DNA from: Stramenopiles sp. TOSAG23-2
Taxonomy: Eukaryota > Sar
Direction: 5' to 3'
Assembly: GCA_900128395.1 (NCBI GenBank)
Contig: LT649302.1
Span: 1 to 41,399 of the forward strand
Length of the DNA: 41,399 bases
The position numbers and the translations under genes are program-made. The notes under the pieces are model-generated. The model worked only from the letters and a program-made list of their open reading frames with translations. It was not told the origin of the DNA and ran no database searches. Each line of letters starts with the position of its first letter. Position 1 is the first letter of the stretch. This document shows, in pieces, positions 18,483 through 27,578 of the stretch.

Positions 18483-19086
18483 AGGTGTGGAATATAGAGC
18501 TATTGCCTGTATTGGCTGCAAAACCTATTTCTTTTGTAGTCTAAGCATCGAAGAAACTTTGAAAAATATATAAATATTTTCCTAATATCTCCGTTTTTTA
18601 TGAAAATATAGAAAATTTATAAAATACATATAAATCCAATAAATTTCCTGAGATTGAATTTACCTATTTAATCTATATAATTTGTACCAATACACTACAT
18701 AAATAATATTATACATAATTTTGTACATATTAAGGTATATATTTCCATTACAATATATTTTTATTGTTTTACCTTTTATTTATAATATCCAAATATATCA
18801 AATATACGACTAAAATTACCATTTTGGTACATTAAATAGCACTAAATGATTTAAATATCCGCTTTTGTCAATTTATTTGTGGTATATTGACCAGTTTTAA
18901 TAATTTACGAATGGCAAAACGTAATATATTTTGGGCGGTCAATGCTATTACCTGTTAATGGAAAGTTGGAGATACGCCCCAAATTTGGGGCGTATCTCCA
19001 AGACTTAAGGTTAATTCCCACAAAAAGACTACTATACTTGATAGGGTTTGCAGCCAATACAGGCAATAGCTCTATATTCCACACCT
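18483..19086. mobile_element. 604-bp inverted-repeat element (MITE-like), TTAA flanks
   Basis: A 46-bp terminal inverted repeat beginning AGGTGTGGAATATAG lies at 18483-18528 and its reverse complement at 19041-19086, with one mismatch. Weaker similarity, including a shared GTAGTCT, continues inward for about 25 bp. Both ends are bordered by TTAA (18479-18482 and 19087-19090), which fits a 4-bp TTAA target duplication as made by piggyBac-type transposases, although the tips do not start with the usual CCC. No transposase ORF is inside, so it is a non-autonomous element. Only one copy is in this window. Confidence 0.7.
18966..19001. repeat. Perfect 36-bp palindrome
   Basis: The half-site TTGGAGATACGCCCCAAA is followed directly by its reverse complement with no spacer. 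It sits inside the inverted-repeat element, about 40 bp from the right terminal repeat, and is much more GC-rich than its surroundings. It could be an internal binding site or foldback of the element. Confidence 0.85.
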
Positions 19087-19290
19087 TTAAGTACATAACT
19101 TTCCTGTATAAAAATATACGCCAAAAAGCCAAAAGATATGTATTTTTTTTACATTCTTATAAATATATATATATACCTGTGTGGATATGGAGATACACAT
19201 AGAAAAATGCAGATCTTTATTAATTATTGAAAATAAAGTAATAACATCCGTTTATAAACAGATTCTCCTGTATAACAAAAAATATTAAAA

Positions 19291-19743
19291 ATGACAATAT
19301 TAAAACATGTACCCCGTATCATTCCACCACGTTTATTATATGTGCTTGCACAAATGGGACATGGTGACGAAATTGTTTTAGCAGATGCAAATTTTCCAGC
19401 TGCTTCAACTGCGCGAAATTGTGAGTTAATTAATTGTGATGCTGTTACCGTTCCTCAATTATTGAAAGCAGTTTGTACATTGATGCCACTCGATACATAT
19501 GCCTCGCCTGCTGCTGTTATGCAAGTAACGCCACAAGATCAAGGAAAAGTGCAAACGCCAGTATGGGATGAATTTAAAGGTATTATTGAAGCTTCAGAAG
19601 GAAGAAGCATTGAGTTGGAAGAGGTAGAAAGATTTGCATTTTATGAACGTGCAAAAACTGCACAATGTATAGTCTCGACTGGTGAATCAGCTTTATATGG
19701 TAATTTGATTCTAAAGAAAGGTGTGTTAGGGCCAGAAGAGTAA
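19291..19743 (+). CDS. L-fucose mutarotase (FucU/RbsD family), 150 aa
   Basis: This enzyme interconverts the alpha and beta anomers of L-fucose (or related sugars), feeding fucose salvage to GDP-fucose. The whole length matches FucU/FUOM: MGHGDEIVLADANFP at residues about 23-37 with the catalytic His, FAFYERAKTA at about 119-128, and the C-terminal ALYGNLILKKGV with the conserved Tyr. Length and start (ATG 19291) match the family, and there is no targeting sequence, so it is cytosolic. Its stop is only 122 bp from the stop of the convergent RPC4-like gene, with a strong hairpin between. Confidence 0.95.
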   Translation: MTILKHVPRIIPPRLLYVLAQMGHGDEIVLADANFPAASTARNCELINCDAVTVPQLLKAVCTLMPLDTYASPAAVMQVTPQDQGKVQTPVWDEFKGIIEASEGRSIELEEVERFAFYERAKTAQCIVSTGESALYGNLILKKGVLGPEE

Positions 19744-19752
19744 ATATATATA

Positions 19753-19779
19753 GAAGTTCGTATAATTCGTACGAACTTC
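19753..19779. terminator. 10-bp stem hairpin between fucose mutarotase and RPC4-like genes
   Basis: GAAGTTCGTA and TACGAACTTC form a perfect 10-bp stem with a 7-nt loop, ten bases after the mutarotase stop. The gap between the two convergent stops is only 121 bp, so the hairpin could serve both transcripts. A GTGTGTGT run follows. Confidence 0.6.
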
Positions 19780-19864
19780 GTAATTTTTGTGTGTGTAAAA
19801 ACGTTATATTAAAATATATACATTTTTTGAAATATTATGTGTGCATATGAAATATTTTTTTTAT

Positions 19865-20917
19865 TTAAAATACATTTAACCTGCCACTATTTTTATTTGT
19901 TGTTCTTGTCACCATACTCATATTTTTTTGCAACAATAATTCGATATTAGGAGATACAATTAATCGTTCCTGTATGTCTCCCATCCGTTCAAATTGACCA
20001 TTTTTCACATCTATATGAACCATCTCACGATACGTATGAACTGATGGTCCTTTTGTAACATCAAACACATACTGACCAATTACAAGTTCCATTTTACCAG
20101 ATTTATAACGACGTAATTTTCCCATGTTGCCTGATGGCAATTGATTCAAAAATTGTTCCTTACCAGATGATATTTTAGTAGCTCCTTGACCTACAAATTG
20201 TGCTTGTTCATCCTTAACACCATTATTTGTATCATTTTGATTTTCACTTTTTGCTCTACTTCTACCGCCTTTTCCTTTTGATTTGTTGTTATTGTCATTT
20301 AAATCATTATTTGAATTGCCATTTTTCATATTATTATTATTATTTGCTTCGTTCTTTTTACTATTATTATTATTGTTGTTCCTGTCTGTCGTATTACCAT
20401 TAAATATTGCTTTCACATGGGGCAAAGGTGGTAATTGAATTAAAAACAGTCCATCATTTTCCAGCAGGTTTTTTGTTTCATCTGAATGTTTTTCTGCATT
20501 GTCGTTTGATGTATTGTTATTATTATTATTGTCATCATCGTCATCATCATCATCATCATCATCAATAATCATTGTTCTTTTGTTTCTCTTTTTTTTCTTA
20601 CCGCCTATTTTCTTATTGTTATTATTATTATTATTATTTTTATTACGGTCAGAAATTTCATTTTTAGTTTGACTTGGAATACATAATGGTGAATATTGAG
20701 GAGCATTTTGTACTGGTGGAGGCCATTGTACTACATTCGATGTGGAGCGTTCATTTTTAATTTGATTTGCCCTTGCATTTTCTTCCCTTTGTTTCTTACT
20801 AATACGTTTTTTCTTCTTTTTACCACTATTAGTATTAGGTGAAAGATTAGAATTATTATTATTATTATCAGTGGAGGGAGATGATTTATTATATCTACTC
20901 GATTTTCTTCTCGACAT
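19865..20917 (-). CDS. RNA polymerase III subunit RPC4-like (Rpc53)
   Basis: RPC4/Rpc53 pairs with RPC5 in a TFIIF-like module of RNA polymerase III that helps initiation, termination and reinitiation. Two family hallmarks are visible: the LFLIQLPPLPHV motif at about residues 157-168, matching the family FFFQLP element, and the C-terminal domain at about 250-340 with GKLRRYKSGKMELVIGQYVFDVTKG followed by a -GDIQERLIVSPNIELLL end. The remaining N-terminal half is low complexity: asparagine runs, a 12-Asp run and lysine-rich tracts. At 350 residues it is within the family range. The start is ATG at 20917, divergent from the secreted ankyrin gene. Confidence 0.85.
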   Translation of the reverse strand: MSRRKSSRYNKSSPSTDNNNNNSNLSPNTNSGKKKKKRISKKQREENARANQIKNERSTSNVVQWPPPVQNAPQYSPLCIPSQTKNEISDRNKNNNNNNNNKKIGGKKKKRNKRTMIIDDDDDDDDDDDNNNNNNTSNDNAEKHSDETKNLLENDGLFLIQLPPLPHVKAIFNGNTTDRNNNNNNSKKNEANNNNNMKNGNSNNDLNDNNNKSKGKGGRSRAKSENQNDTNNGVKDEQAQFVGQGATKISSGKEQFLNQLPSGNMGKLRRYKSGKMELVIGQYVFDVTKGPSVHTYREMVHIDVKNGQFERMGDIQERLIVSPNIELLLQKNMSMVTRTTNKNSGRLNVF

Positions 20918-21435
20918 ATTATGCGCGTATATCTATTTATTGCAAAGCTTTTTTCAACAATTTACGTAATATTATTTTTCGATGAATTTGTCTACAAGTG
21001 TTTGATGTATTCAACTTGTGTGTGATCTATTTGATCTACAAGTATATGCGAGTATGTGTATAATACATCTCTTGATCTATTATTATTAATTGAATTAATG
21101 TATAAGAAGATGACGACTGGTGGGTGATTCAGGAACCAGAACCAATAAAAGCTAGTGCAACACAAACCCTTAAACTAGAGTGGATCTACCTTAAACGTTA
21201 CCAGGTATGACAAATAATATATTTTGATATTACATACACTCTGTATACATTTTACCACATTTTCAAGAATATATACAAACATACATAGATATATTATAAT
21301 GTACAATTTGTTAAATCTACATGCAGGAAAATAAATAACGATACATAGATTAGAGTTAATCAAATACATATTTTATTATAATATATATCACATTATTCAG
21401 AATTTTTTTATATAAAAGAAAAACAAATAATAAAA
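20918..21435. promoter_or_regulatory. Divergent intergenic region, RPC4-like / secreted ankyrin
   Basis: The 518-bp space between two divergent ATGs shows no gene. It contains repeats of a short unit around ATTTGTCTACAAGTG / TTTGATCTACAAGT (about 20990-21042). Both promoters should be here; no defined box can be named. Confidence 0.45.
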
Positions 21436-22176
21436 ATGAAATCGATTATTACCATGTATATGTACTACCTTTCTATTATTATTACTACTTTGATGATACT
21501 AATAATAAAAATGAATACTGTATATGGACGAGAATTAGATCCAGAAATGTATGTACCAGATCCAAATGCACCGGAAGAAGAAATGCCAGCAGAATTTAGT
21601 GAAGATATTGAATGGGAAAAAGCACATGAAAGTTCTAATTTAGCGTTAGGAATGGCATGTTTGTATGGCGAAACAGATATGGTACGTGAAGCATTAGTAA
21701 ATGGACAAATGTTAGAGATGGATCATAGTGGCTTTGCAATTCTTTCTGAACATGAGCCATTTCATCATTCCAAAAAAAAAATCATGTATGATCGTGACTG
21801 GAGATTTCATCATAAAAATGAATTGAATGACACCTGCTTGCATCGTGCTGTTATGAGTAGGGAATACGACATTGCTAAATTGTTATTGGAACATGGATGG
21901 GATCCAAATGCGGTTGATAAAAATGGACATACACCGTTGGATGTAGCCCATTCACGACACGATGAACTTCTTTCACATTTATTAGAGGATCGTGGAGCTT
22001 TAGCAGAGCATCATCGTAGAAATATGGATAAATTTCGAAGACACAAGGAAGAACATACTCGAATAAGAGTGGATCATCATGAAAGGTTTGCGCATCAACA
22101 TATGCATGAACATGCTGAACATGGGGCACCAGACCATGGTCATTGGAGAAAAAATGCTAAGAAAATGGATCTTTGA
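21436..22176 (+). CDS. Secreted ankyrin-repeat protein with His-rich tail, 246 aa
   Basis: A signal peptide or signal anchor of about 32 residues (long hydrophobic stretch YLSIIITTLMILIIKM) is followed by an acidic linker and ankyrin repeats at about residues 65-190 (LALGMACLYGETDMVREALV, DTCLHRAVMSREYDIAKLLLEHG, NGHTPLDVAHSRHDELLSHLLEDRG). The last 50 residues are very rich in His, Glu and Arg. Ankyrin proteins are usually cytosolic or nuclear, so lumenal or extracellular placement is unusual, if the hydrophobic N-terminus really targets the ER. The C-terminus KMDL loosely resembles a KDEL-type ER retention signal, which I would not rely on. A metal-binding role for the His-rich tail is speculation. 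Confidence 0.78.
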   Translation: MKSIITMYMYYLSIIITTLMILIIKMNTVYGRELDPEMYVPDPNAPEEEMPAEFSEDIEWEKAHESSNLALGMACLYGETDMVREALVNGQMLEMDHSGFAILSEHEPFHHSKKKIMYDRDWRFHHKNELNDTCLHRAVMSREYDIAKLLLEHGWDPNAVDKNGHTPLDVAHSRHDELLSHLLEDRGALAEHHRRNMDKFRRHKEEHTRIRVDHHERFAHQHMHEHAEHGAPDHGHWRKNAKKMDL

Positions 22177-22917
22177 AAGGGTTTAAATACTGAACGATAT
22201 TTTGATAATAAAAAAAATACATTTTTTTTATTTATAACTGCTGAAGGTTCGTATATATTTTTTATATAAAAATATTTGTATATATATATAGAGAGAGATA
22301 CTTCGTATTAATTATTATTATTAAAAAATATAATATATAATATATATATATATATATAAAACAGAAAAACGAATATGTTGGAAGGATAGAAACCTACTTG
22401 TGCTTGTAGAGTATGCATATTAGTTTGCAGAGGTGCATTAGAGCTTTACTATATGCATAGTAGGATAGCATATTATTCTTGCGATTGAGTAATATTGAGC
22501 ATATTACTTAACACGAGAAGTGTTAAAATATTATTATAACACTTAGATTTTAACCATTAGTTATAAAATAGGAAAAATATTTTTTTGAAAAATATTTTTT
22601 ATTTTTACAGGACGTGCACTTTAACATATAAAATTTTATTTACGTACACACTCGAGACAGTATTTTTTCCATCTGCCAAGTAATACATTTAATTAAATAT
22701 TTAAATAAAATATCATATTTAATATTTTAAATATTAAAATATTACAAAATGTATTTCACACCCATCAATTAATGCATGCATATTCGCACAAATAATCCAT
22801 ACCACACCATTTACAAATGATAAAAATCATTCATTTTTTTGTGTGTTTTCTAAAAAATTATAAATATTTATAGTTCGGATTTTTCTCCTCTCCTTTTTTG
22901 AATACCCAACCACTTTT
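22177..22917. other. Convergent 3' interval, no gene seen
   Basis: This 741-bp space between the convergent secreted ankyrin and MORN genes has no coding region. It contains TTCGTA at about 22244 and again near 22294, TA microsatellites (about 22322-22358), a 7-bp hairpin at 22508-22526 and a sequence related to the 3' flank near 8170-8255. Confidence 0.5.
22508..22526. terminator. TTAACAC/GTGTTAA hairpin
   Basis: A perfect 7-bp stem with a GAGAA loop in a convergent 3' interval. It differs in sequence from the TACGAA set but sits in the same context. Confidence 0.35.
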
Positions 22918-23997
22918 TTAATAATCAACATTATTCCAAACACTATCTTTAGCAAATTTCCATTCTACTGGGCCAACGATTTTTCCATCTTCAAATCTAC
23001 CTTTAAATGAATCTCCATTAGGCAATAACATTCTCCCAATTCCATGACGTCTGCCATTATTAAAATTACCTTCATAAACATAACCCGAACTAGCACATGT
23101 AAAAATGCCTAATCCAGAGCGAGAATCATCAACCCAATTTCCCTCATATCTATTTCCATTTGCAAACGTTAATGTGCCTCTTCCATTTGCCATATCTCGT
23201 GCCCATTCTCCTTCGTAACGATCTTGATTTTTATATTGTAAAATACCATCTCCACTTTTTACACCATTGACAAAATTTCCTGTATAAGTATCACCTGATC
23301 GATATTTTAATACACCAAAACCAGATGCACGATCAGTTTTCCATGAGCCTTGATACACGTCACCGGATACATATGTTAACTTTCCTTCCCCTTCTTTCAC
23401 ATCATTTTTAAAATCACCTTCGTATATATTGGAATTTGGAAATACATATTTTCCTTTTCCAGACATTTTTGAGTCTTCCCATTCACCTTCATATATACCT
23501 CCATCTTGGTATTGATAACGACCAAAACCTGCCATTTTACCACCTGCCCATTCACCTTCATATGCTTCAACTGGATTTCCAGATTGATCTACATATGTTA
23601 CTTTTCCACTACCTTCTCGTTTGTCGTTATTCCATTGTCCCGAATATACATCACCACTTGCATAGGTATATGTCCCTATTCCATGCATTTTACCATTATT
23701 CCACTGTCCATCATATTTATCTCCATCCGAGAAAAACAATGTGCCTTGCCCATCAATAATGCCATTTTTCCAATTGCCAACGTACCTATTACCATTACTA
23801 TAAATTGCTTCTCCTTGACCATCAATTTTATCATCCCTAAACTCACCCGTATATTGACCACCATCTACATAAAAATATGTTCCCATTCCATGCCTACGAC
23901 CAGCAACCCATTGTCCTTCATATATTTCATTATTTGCATAAACCAATTTGCCTTTCCCGTGCATCTGGCCCTCTTTAATCTCACCGGTATACTGCAT
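22918..23997 (-). CDS. MORN-repeat protein, about 15 repeats, 359 aa
   Basis: Almost the whole protein is a run of about fifteen MORN repeats at 23-residue spacing, starting at residue 3 (YTGEIKEGQMHGKGKLVY) and ending near residue 350. The repeat is interrupted once, near residue 150, by a short DQSGNPVEA insertion. Long MORN strips act as scaffolds, often binding lipid or cytoskeletal partners and working in flagellar or membrane-contact structures; no fused enzyme domain is present to indicate a specific job. The ATG at 23997 starts directly at the first repeat. It is followed upstream on the same strand by the dioxygenase gene, one of the few same-strand neighbours. Confidence 0.88.
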   Translation of the reverse strand: MQYTGEIKEGQMHGKGKLVYANNEIYEGQWVAGRRHGMGTYFYVDGGQYTGEFRDDKIDGQGEAIYSNGNRYVGNWKNGIIDGQGTLFFSDGDKYDGQWNNGKMHGIGTYTYASGDVYSGQWNNDKREGSGKVTYVDQSGNPVEAYEGEWAGGKMAGFGRYQYQDGGIYEGEWEDSKMSGKGKYVFPNSNIYEGDFKNDVKEGEGKLTYVSGDVYQGSWKTDRASGFGVLKYRSGDTYTGNFVNGVKSGDGILQYKNQDRYEGEWARDMANGRGTLTFANGNRYEGNWVDDSRSGLGIFTCASSGYVYEGNFNNGRRHGIGRMLLPNGDSFKGRFEDGKIVGPVEWKFAKDSVWNNVDY

Positions 23998-24259
23998 CTT
24001 TCCACAGTCAGTTCTCTCTCTTTCTTGTCCTTTTTATTAGAACTGTAATTGACATTATTCTTGTAACAACAATTAATTCTGTATGAGTACATCTAAATTC
24101 AATCAATCATATAATATATATACTTTTATAACTGTAAGTAAAGATGGATGGATTATTGATGGTGTTTGCAATATTGTGTGCATGCTATTAGTATTATATA
24201 GGAAATTGGTAGTTTTAGAATAATAATAGTATGAGATGATTTTAGTTTTATTTATTTTT

Positions 24260-25859
24260 TTAATGATGATCTTGAAAATGTAAATCCAATGGAATATCAT
24301 TACCGGCATCAACAAATCCAACTAATAACATTCGTTTGCCATTTGTAATTTCATATCCACCATGACGAAGTTTACCACTATGAATTAACACATCACCACG
24401 TTGTATAGTATATACTTTTCCATATACACCTTCCATTTTTACTAAATTAGTAGTAATATCATTTTCATTGTTCTTGGTAATAATCATATTGTTTTGTACA
24501 ACTTGATCTTGTTCAAAAAATGTACCACCACCAACAAAATCATTTTCTGAATTTAATAAAACATTGAATGAGATAACAGAACCATCACGGTGTATACCAA
24601 CTGATCGTTGTTGTGGTTCCTTATTTCTTTCTGCATCATGCGCATCCTTTACATCGAGACACGCCGTAGTAGTGTTATTATGCTGATTATTATTATTATT
24701 ATTATTTTTATTAATCGCATCATCTGATGCATTGTAATAAACAAAAAATAAATCACGAAATTTAAATGTATCCACTGCAAATTTATGATTTTTACTTAAA
24801 ATTGGAAATAAACGATTTCGCAATATATTTTTCAACCATTTGTCTAATTCAGGCATTTTATTAACACGAACATCTGTAGTTGCATAACCACGATGACGAT
24901 CACTTAACCATCCATTTTTATTTGTATATTCTTTGACACCTTTCAATAAATAATCACATTCTTCAAATGTAAATTGTTGTTTTAATGAATATGGAATTTT
25001 CAAAGATGGATGTATTGACCACATTTTCTTAATACGTTTATTACCATTTTCATAATCACATTTACGTTTTTTCGTTAACCATTCTGTCGTATAACATAAA
25101 TTGTTTTTGGAACACTTTTCAGGGGTGTTATCTTTATTTCCTGTTGTTGATTTCATTAATGGTGATGACGATGACGACGATAATAAGAAATTTAAACTAT
25201 TTGTATGTTTATGCATTGCTGCTAATATTGCTGGTGTATTTTCATCCCAATCAATAACATTTACATTTGCACCATAATTATTTACCAATATTTCTATTAC
25301 TTCACATCCTTGTGGTTCACTTGCTAATGCTGCAAAATGAAGAAATGTTTTACCACCACCTTGTATACTTTTCATTTGCAATTGTAAATCAATAGTCGTT
25401 GTATTATTTAAAAACTTTGCAAATGTATTTTCATCTGATATTTGTTTTTTCATTTTTATTACCTTGTATACTTTTCATTTGCAATTGTAAATCAATAGTC
25501 GTTGTATTATTTAAAAACTTTGCAAATGTATTTTCATCTGATATTTGTTTTTTCATTTTTATTAAAATGGCCTGAACTAAATTTACCATACCATATTCAC
25601 ACGCATAATGTAATGGGCGATATCCATAATCATGCCTGACATTATAATCTACATCTACTCCATTATTTACTATATCGCATGCCAAATCTTCATCATATAA
25701 AGATGTTGCGTATATAATAGGTGGCAAACCTTTTATTGTTTTCTCTTTCAAACTGACTTTATTTTTTATTAAATTCAATAATTCTTCTTCATTTTCAATA
25801 ACAGTGGAACGAAGACTATCATCATTACTATTATTACCATCATTAGCGATTGATGTCAT
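24260..25859 (-). CDS. Ankyrin plus 2-oxoglutarate/Fe(II) dioxygenase (prolyl 4-hydroxylase-like), split by a duplication
   Basis: Ankyrin repeats (YRPLHYACEYGMVNLVQAIL, TFLHFAALASEPQGCEVIEILV and WDENTPAILAAMH) lead into a dioxygenase domain. The iron-binding H-x-D motif is in GIHRDGSVISFNVLL, and the distal His and 2-oxoglutarate-binding Arg are in LRHGGYEITNGKRMLLVGF; an upstream WLSDRHRGYATTDVRV block is also typical. It should hydroxylate proline or a similar protein side chain using iron, oxygen and 2-oxoglutarate. There is no signal peptide, so it is probably cytosolic. A 103-bp exact duplication at 25358-25563 shifts the frame and splits the gene into ORFs ending near 25431 and starting near 25453; skipping one copy gives one continuous frame from ATG 25859. 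The upstream TTG was not used as start. Confidence 0.82.
25358..25563. repeat. Abutting 103-bp duplication inside the dioxygenase gene
   Basis: Bases 25358-25460 are repeated exactly at 25461-25563. The unit is not a multiple of three and disrupts an otherwise intact reading frame, which strongly favours an assembly error. Confidence 0.92.
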
Positions 25860-26422
25860 ATTGTTTTTTTTTTTTACTGTATATTCTTTCAATTATGTGT
25901 TGATTTTATTAATTATCATTGTTGTTGTTATATCGATAAATGGAAATAGAAAAATGGAACTTGTATGAAAATTGATTTTTGTTCTTTTAAATATATATTT
26001 TTAGATTTAAAGTATAAGTAGATTTGCACATTTTTTACCTGGTGGTATTATTCAACATTAACAACACATCAGATGATCGTATAGCGAGCTATTATACCCC
26101 TATGTAGTCGAGTACCCTTATATGTAGTCTATATTCTAGATAGATTAAGATAGATTAAGATGATGATCTCGAATGAATTCTTTTACACACAAGCAAAAGC
26201 ACAAAACGTGGTGCCGTGATGCACAAGCTAAAGTGCATATTTATGACATGATTTACATTTATTATATATATATTATATTGCATATTGATAACATTTCATA
26301 TCTTCCTTTTTATACACTTGAAACAAACAAATAATATCGTATATAAAACACTTTTTTAAATAACACGTTGTGCCATATATATATATATATATATAATAAT
26401 AATATAATATTTTGAATAACAA
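25860..26422. promoter_or_regulatory. Divergent intergenic region, dioxygenase / Myb-like
   Basis: No gene is seen in this 563-bp space. It holds a doubled AGATAGATTA unit near 26136-26160 and a TA microsatellite at about 26377-26396, just before the Myb-like gene start. TA tracts also lie just upstream of the pseudo-deacetylase and UBA genes. Confidence 0.45.
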
Positions 26423-27372
26423 ATGAAACAATTTTCATTTCATCATGGAATAAATTGTACTATATTATGTATCATGATGTTGATATTATATTATAGTGAT
26501 GCATATACTATGCCAGGTGATCATCATAGTAGAATGGAAGCATCGAAATGTAACATCCATAAACCTACCCAAAATTGTAATCAAAGAGAAATCAAATATG
26601 TTTTAAGAATGCAAAAAGAGACAAAACAAAACAGGAACAGGAACAGGCAAAAAAAAAAGAAGTTGAAAGAGTGAAAGAACAGAAGAAACGAGCAGCTGAA
26701 AGAATCAAACAACAAAAGCGACAGCAATTAGTCCAGGAGATGCAAGAGCGAAAGCGTAAACGTGAGGCAAGGCAGAATTTGTGTAATGCAAAACAGAATT
26801 CCCAAAATGCTGCGAAGAGGAGACGTATAGCTTCAAATGAGTCTAATAATACTACCAGTGGTAGAGGAGAGGCTTGGACATTGTTGGAAGATGCGATACT
26901 TATTAATTGGCATAGTGATGGAGTCAGTGGAAAAGACATGGCAAAATACATGTTGTGGAGAACATACTCAGCTGCAAAAAGCAGATTTCATTCAATCCGT
27001 CATAACAGTCGTGCTATATTGGAAAGAGCGATGAAAAAATTGAATGTTGGCTATCGTCCATATTCAGAGAAAGAAGATGCTTTGCTTCTTGCTATGAGAC
27101 AAGAGAATCTTTCATATACGCGAATATGTAATTGGATGAAATGGCGCTCAGTTTCTTCACTACAACAACGTGTTGTTAAATTGCGACAAGAAGCGCCTTC
27201 AAGCTCTTTAATCGTTGGTAGAGGAAGGCCAAGATTAAACTGGGGGCGTTGCTAGATGAGAGGATGTGGTAGTGGTGATGTAGTAACTACAGGCGCTCAT
27301 GGAACACAACCAAATCTACGTTATAAATTTCGTTGCAATGCGTGTAATAGTACCTGGATGGGATTGCCTTAA
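26423..27372 (+). pseudogene. Myb-like DNA-binding protein with frameshift and in-frame TAG
   Basis: The strong coding part (about 26581-27255) encodes a basic coiled coil, then two Myb/SANT-like blocks (GEAWTLLEDAILINWHSDGVSG... and YRPYSEKEDALLLAMRQENLSY...) and a GRGRPRL AT-hook-like end. This frame has no good ATG. Upstream, an ATG at 26423 opens a frame of 83 codons with a hydrophobic, signal-like N-terminus; the two frames meet at a 10-A run near 26649-26658, so a missing or extra A is likely. Downstream of the TAG at 27253 the same frame continues for 38 codons to TAA at 27370 and includes CGSG and FRCNACNSTW; together with the Cys just before TAG it would make a zinc-ribbon. It may be an intact gene with sequence errors, a readthrough gene or an early pseudogene. 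Confidence 0.55.
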
Positions 27373-27472
27373 TTCGAATTTAAATGAGAACAGCTTAAAA
27401 GTACTTCATCAGTATATTTTAAATACAAGCATAATATAAAAATACTAATATCCCTCTTTCCAACTTTCTCTC

Positions 27473-27546
27473 TCATAAAAACAATGTCTCTCCCCCACCT
27501 CCATCTTTCTCATCGCTGTCATTTATCGACACTAATTCACCATTAG

Positions 27547-27578
<32 letters not shown>

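Larger units (their letters stand above)
17302..19290. other. Gene-poor divergent gap
   Basis: No convincing gene is seen in about 2 kb between the pseudo-deacetylase and fucose mutarotase starts. It holds TA microsatellites (about 17338-17357 and 17849-17875), TG-rich runs near 18270-18305, and the inverted-repeat element at 18483-19086. A minus-strand ORF of 81 codons at 17439-17684 was not accepted. Confidence 0.6.

Noticed and set aside
18905-19202. Overlapping ORFs on both strands within the inverted-repeat element
   Set aside because: They cross the palindrome and the terminal repeat and show no protein family features; they are not a transposase.
27253-27255. Genome-wide reassignment of TAG to an amino acid
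   Set aside because: Other genes contain no in-frame TAG codons, so TAG is not a common sense codon here; at most local readthrough is possible.
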